The translations under genes were made by a program, and so were the position numbers. Below, one piece after another: positions 61,201-64,000 of a stretch of DNA of 64,000 bases. The stretch lies in NCBI RefSeq assembly GCF_040436345.1, contig NC_133225.1:26144040-26208039 (forward strand). Reading direction: 5' to 3'. How positions within the stretch are numbered: the stretch's first letter is position 1; every line of letters starts with the position of its first letter. Under the pieces are notes generated by a model. That model was not told the DNA's origin, did no database searches, and saw only the letters and a list, made by a program, of their open reading frames with translations. This DNA is from Pagrus major (Eukaryota; Chordata; Actinopteri; Spariformes; Sparidae).

Positions 61201-64000
61201 ATACTACTACTGCTTCTTACATAGGAAAACAAAAGAGAAAGTAAAATAAAAGAGTTATTTGACTTCTATAAACTGACTGTTGGTAAATAAAAATAAAGAG
61301 CTTTTCTTTTTTATGTCAAATGATTGTCATATAAAGGTAAAGCATGAACCTTTATTTAATTTTTTAGACAGTCATATCTATGACTCATGATTTGTTTATG
61401 GGTTTTTTGTATATGTACAAATGTGTTTATTGAGCTAAGTACTTTGTAGTCTAAATTTTTGGTGTTTTTTGTTGATAGTGTCATTGATTACCTTTTTTTT
61501 CACATGCAGGTCTGTATTAGTAATTACAGTGGGTGAACATCCTCGAATAACATTTTAAAACCTACGATATTTGTGATTTCTACAGGCAAAGGAGGGCGAC
61601 ATACTCGACCCTCTGGTACCAGGGGAGGAGGTTGAGGTCCAGGTCACTGTCAAATCTGCGGATTCAAGCGTACGACTCTGGAGCAGCTGGTCACACCCTG
61701 TAAGAGCTGTGGTTCCCCAAGGTGTAGGTGTGTGTCCAGATGAGAAAAGAGTGTGAATGTCTGAGTGGATGCAATATTTTCGGGTGAGGACAATTTTATC
61801 CATAGCACAACATCTCAACCCGTGACCTCTTGAATTAGGTTTTTCCCCCTCTTTTCCAGATGATATTTCACTAATGTGTTACACATCTTACCTGCAAAAT
61901 ATCACCTGTCAGTGGAATGGGAGCAGATATGGTGAAGAGAATGAGTACAAACTGTTCTACAAAATGAATCTCAGGTAAATTAACTACTACATTTCATCCT
62001 TGATTGGTAAAAGTCCTCAGATTTCTCTATGATAATGTAACAGCATGTAAAGTTCTTTGGGTTATACCCACTAAAAACAAGTGACGTTCAGTGTGGCTGT
62101 GATTTGAAATGATATCATAACCTTTACAGTGAAGTTTTGGGCTGGACAGATTGGACGGAGTGTCTCGCTGACAGGAACTTGACTGACCTGTGCAGTTTCC
62201 GTGTGGATGAGTCCAGAAAAGTCAGGGTCAAGCTCAGCAACGCTCCAGCTCCACTCAGCAGAACCTTCTATACTCAAGTGTTCACTCCCAGCAAAAGCAG
62301 TGAGTGGTTTCTGTTCCTGCTTTCTTTTTCCTCTTGGATGTGCTATGTGTATTGTTTTAACCTCTTTATTTGTTCTATTGGTTAAAGAGTACTAAGAGAA
62401 AGAGGCTGAAAAACTGTCCTCTAAAGCACTAGAATTACAGTTTTAGTTAAATATGCTTCAGAATTGCTTCAAAAGGAGAAACTGTAATATTTACCAGACC
62501 TTCACGAGTCAGGGCCAAGACCTTCTACATGCAGTAGCTCACCTAGACAGCTACTGGCTAGATCTGGGTATTTAAGCTCTCTCGCTTACATACATTATTT
62601 GCAGCAGGCTGCATTTTGAGAAAAAAGTAATGTCTGCTTTTTATTTTTAGTCAAAACTTCCCCACCAAGTCATCTGAGAAAAGCTTTTGAGAACAAAACG
62701 CTGTGCTTGAAATGGGAAGCTCCTCTTCCATCTCTGTCAGCTCATCTGCAGTATGAAGTCTACTACCAGATCAGAGGGGCGGGGCAATGGATGGTAAGAT
62801 GTAATTCACGGCCACAATTTCATGTTTTTATATTTTTTGTCTTTATTTTTTGGTTGTTAAAATACCCTACAATTCTTTGTGAAATACTTTTTCTTGCATT
62901 GATTTGTGTTCATGTTCATAAAACTTTTTGCATGTCCTTCTAATTCCTTTTGGGTCCCCACACGCCTTTCAGATTCCCTTGCAACATATTTTGTATCAGT
63001 GTACTTAAAATCCTGTGCATGAGATTACATTTTCATTTAGTACCTTTGGAATTATTCTGATGGCATAACTTTTATTTTCTTAGACAACTGTAGGATGTGA
63101 CCCCAAAGTCTTTCTTGATATTACCACCAGATGGCACCAAATAATTTTCAATTCTACAAACAGTAATCAGTCACAAATCAGCAAGCTGGTCCATTATATT
63201 GTTTTAAGACTGGACGTTGTAAGAGAATTTAATGTTCAAAACTTGATGATATGCAAAAAAAAATAAATTCAAATGCAACAGTACTCGGAATAGAAAACAT
63301 TTATTTCAAAACATAATATATATCGAGGGAAATGCAAAAATCTAACACAAACAAGTACATCACTACAAGGATGTCTGTTTAATGTGCCTAACCTTGAATG
63401 TCAAATCAACCTTTTCTGTCCCCAGTCTGTAAGTCTGAACGGTCCTCAGACTGACACATGTCTGCAGGTTCCAGCAGGTAGCAAGTACAGAGTTAAGATC
63501 AGAGCTCGACCTATGGGGTCCACTTACTCAGGCCACTGGAGTGACTGGTCAGATGTGCTTACTGGCGACGCTCCCACTGATGAAGGTAAGCTCACATTGA
63601 GATGACAGAAGTCACGATACAAAACATGTATTTAATTAGAAATTCCTATAGTTATAGGTGTTTAAAAATCACAACCAAAACTTTGAGAAACTTTAACTGC
63701 TGTTTTGCATTTGGTGCAATTTTACAGCCTGTTTTCATTTTGTAAGAACTTCAACTAGTAGTTTAATCAAATGTATGATATCAATTGTGGTGGTGTGTGA
63801 AATGCACTGCTTTGACTCGATATGTTGAAGTATAAACACGATAGACCCATGTAATGCACTCATCAATTTTATTTAATTGAATTAATGACTGGACACCATT
63901 CAAACCCTAATAAACAATATAAATAACCTTCACAGACACATTGCTGCTGCTGTCCATTATTGCTGTTGCGATGCTGATAACTGCGAGCTTCCTCATCACT
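58099..64000 (+). CDS. mpl: Mpl, thrombopoietin receptor (5' part; exons 1-10, cut by window end)
   Basis: Ten exons join in consistent phases into 1341 nt, 447 aa, covering the signal peptide, two cytokine-receptor modules and the start of the transmembrane helix. Module 1 (about 38-229) has Cys50 and Cys60 and ends with WSSWS at 216-220. Module 2 (about 230-425) has CYTSYLQNITCQW and ends with WSDWS at 410-414. Two modules with two WSxWS boxes, plus position next to tie1, identify Mpl among class I receptors. Alignment with human MPL is visible in PKCFTRT (human LKCFSRT) and YRVKIRARPMGSTYSGHWSDWSD. Mpl is a homodimeric plasma-membrane receptor signalling through JAK2/STAT and controls thrombocyte and stem-cell production. 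The cytoplasmic Box1/Box2 region lies beyond the window. Confidence 0.92.
58211..59173 (+). other. mpl: mpl intron 1
   Basis: 1.0 kb, about 40% of it the foldback element at 58706-59110. Nothing else is seen apart from a short T run near 58240. Confidence 0.6.
58706..59110. mobile_element. foldback element in mpl intron 1
   Basis: The left arm has AACTCTGAGTTAGTTAAGCC then TGAGAT. The right arm, 59010-59110, has the inverted ATCTCAGGCTTAGTCAACTC then AGAGTT, and ends GAAACAGGCCCCAGG against CCAGGGCCCTGG at the left. It resembles a known teleost family and stops 64 nt before exon 2. Confidence 0.65.
59174..59294 (+). CDS. mpl: mpl exon 2: module 1, first cysteine pair
   Basis: Residues 38-77. 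The acceptor is GGAGCAG. The donor GTATGT at 59295 is chosen over GTAATA and GTTAAC nearby because only it gives the phase 2 needed by exon 3. Cys50 and Cys60 are followed by FF where human MPL has FW. Confidence 0.88.
59664..59824 (+). CDS. mpl: mpl exon 3: module 1
   Basis: Residues 78-131 from WNMCEMSV to MDEL, acceptor CTGCCCAG, donor GTAAGA, phase 2 to 1. It carries the second cysteine pair (CEMS, ICSF) and an N-glycosylation site in YNRT. Confidence 0.9.
59825..60951 (+). other. mpl: mpl intron 3
   Basis: 1.1 kb. It holds a poly(T) run at about 60600-60618 and AAG/TTC triplets near 60880-60935 just upstream of the exon 4 acceptor. No gene. Confidence 0.6.
60952..61109 (+). CDS. mpl: mpl exon 4: module 1, hinge and second fold
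   Basis: Residues 132-184; LNPLFNVSLHHTGKVGQLKV then FWQSN, IYRIRYSS. Acceptor TTTTCTAG after a long pyrimidine tract, donor GTACAC, phase 0. Confidence 0.88.
61110..61585 (+). other. mpl: mpl intron 4
   Basis: 476 bp, AT-rich, with no feature I can support. Confidence 0.6.
61586..61721 (+). CDS. mpl: mpl exon 5: module 1 WSSWS box
   Basis: Residues 185-229; VPGEEVEVQV strand, then LWSSWSHPV. Donor GTGTAG at 61722, phase 1; a GTAGGT three bases later would break the phase. Confidence 0.9.
61860..61974 (+). CDS. mpl: mpl exon 6: module 2, first cysteine pair
   Basis: Residues 230-267; CYTSYLQNITCQW matches human CFTLDLKNVTCQW. Acceptor TTTTCCAG, donor GTAAAT, phase 2. Confidence 0.92.
62130..62299 (+). 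CDS. mpl: mpl exon 7: module 2
   Basis: Residues 268-324; WTECLADRNLTDLCSF holds the second cysteine pair, ending FTPSKS. Donor GTGAGT, phase 1. Confidence 0.9.
62300..62650 (+). other. mpl: mpl intron 7
   Basis: 351 bp; no feature. The open frame continues from exon 7 for a short distance by chance. Confidence 0.6.
62651..62793 (+). CDS. mpl: mpl exon 8: module 2, second fold
   Basis: Residues 325-372; LCLKWEAPLPSLSAHLQYEV followed by YYQIRGAGQWM, the counterpart of human LELEWQHP and CYQLRY. Phase 0. Confidence 0.9.
62794..63425 (+). other. mpl: mpl intron 8
   Basis: 632 bp, AT-rich, with no feature I can support. Confidence 0.6.
63426..63585 (+). CDS. mpl: mpl exon 9: module 2 WSDWS box
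   Basis: Residues 373-425; YRVKIRARPMGSTYSGHWSD then WSD. Acceptor TGTCCCCAG, donor GTAAGC, phase 1. Confidence 0.93.
63586..63935 (+). other. mpl: mpl intron 9
   Basis: 350 bp, AT-rich; nothing seen. Confidence 0.6.
63936..64000 (+). CDS. mpl: mpl exon 10: transmembrane helix, truncated by window end
   Basis: Acceptor CTTCACAG. Residues 426-447 read DTLLLLSIIAVAMLITASFL then IT and run off the edge; the helix and the juxtamembrane region continue beyond 64000. Confidence 0.88.

Overview
This window is vertebrate, and the evidence points to a ray-finned (percomorph-like) fish. It has short exons with GT-AG introns, three genes whose translations match vertebrate families along their length, AT-rich intergenic DNA, and many foldback elements and simple repeats of kinds I recognise from teleost genomes. 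The organism assignment is inference; no species can be named.

Layout, left to right. (1) A 14-codon first coding exon of an AP-1 mu (clathrin adaptor medium chain) gene lies on the minus strand at 1340-1381; the rest of that gene lies left of the window. (2) A three-exon minus-strand gene at 4285-6761 encodes a 150-aa single-pass membrane protein, the fish counterpart of human C1orf210/TEMP. (3) About 21.9 kb without a gene I can support (6762-28648) holds microsatellites and dispersed elements, some nested. (4) The complete receptor tyrosine kinase gene tie1 runs on the plus strand at 28649-52818. It has 24 coding exons, the phases close exactly, and it gives 1139 aa; the poly(A) signal is at 53721. 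(5) About 4.4 kb of repeat-bearing spacer follows. (6) The 5' part of mpl (thrombopoietin receptor) lies on the plus strand: exons 1-10 at 58099-64000, cut by the window edge inside the transmembrane exon.

C1orf210, TIE1 and MPL are neighbours in the same relative orientation on human 1p34 (from memory), so this is conserved microsynteny. tie1 encodes an endothelial receptor of the angiopoietin system, and mpl encodes the receptor controlling thrombocyte/megakaryocyte and stem-cell output. The two are adjacent and co-oriented and act in related blood-vessel lineages, but nothing here shows shared regulation.

I found no undescribed multi-gene system. The most unusual feature is in tie1 intron 18. 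A 327-nt tract without a single purine runs to within 8 nt of the acceptor of the exon that encodes the kinase catalytic loop. The branch point is therefore either more than 300 nt away or abnormally close to the AG. Other points of interest are a Trp-to-Phe change in the first CxW motif of Mpl, several long foldback elements in tie1 introns, and a 164-bp palindromic-ended element with a second copy inside tie1.
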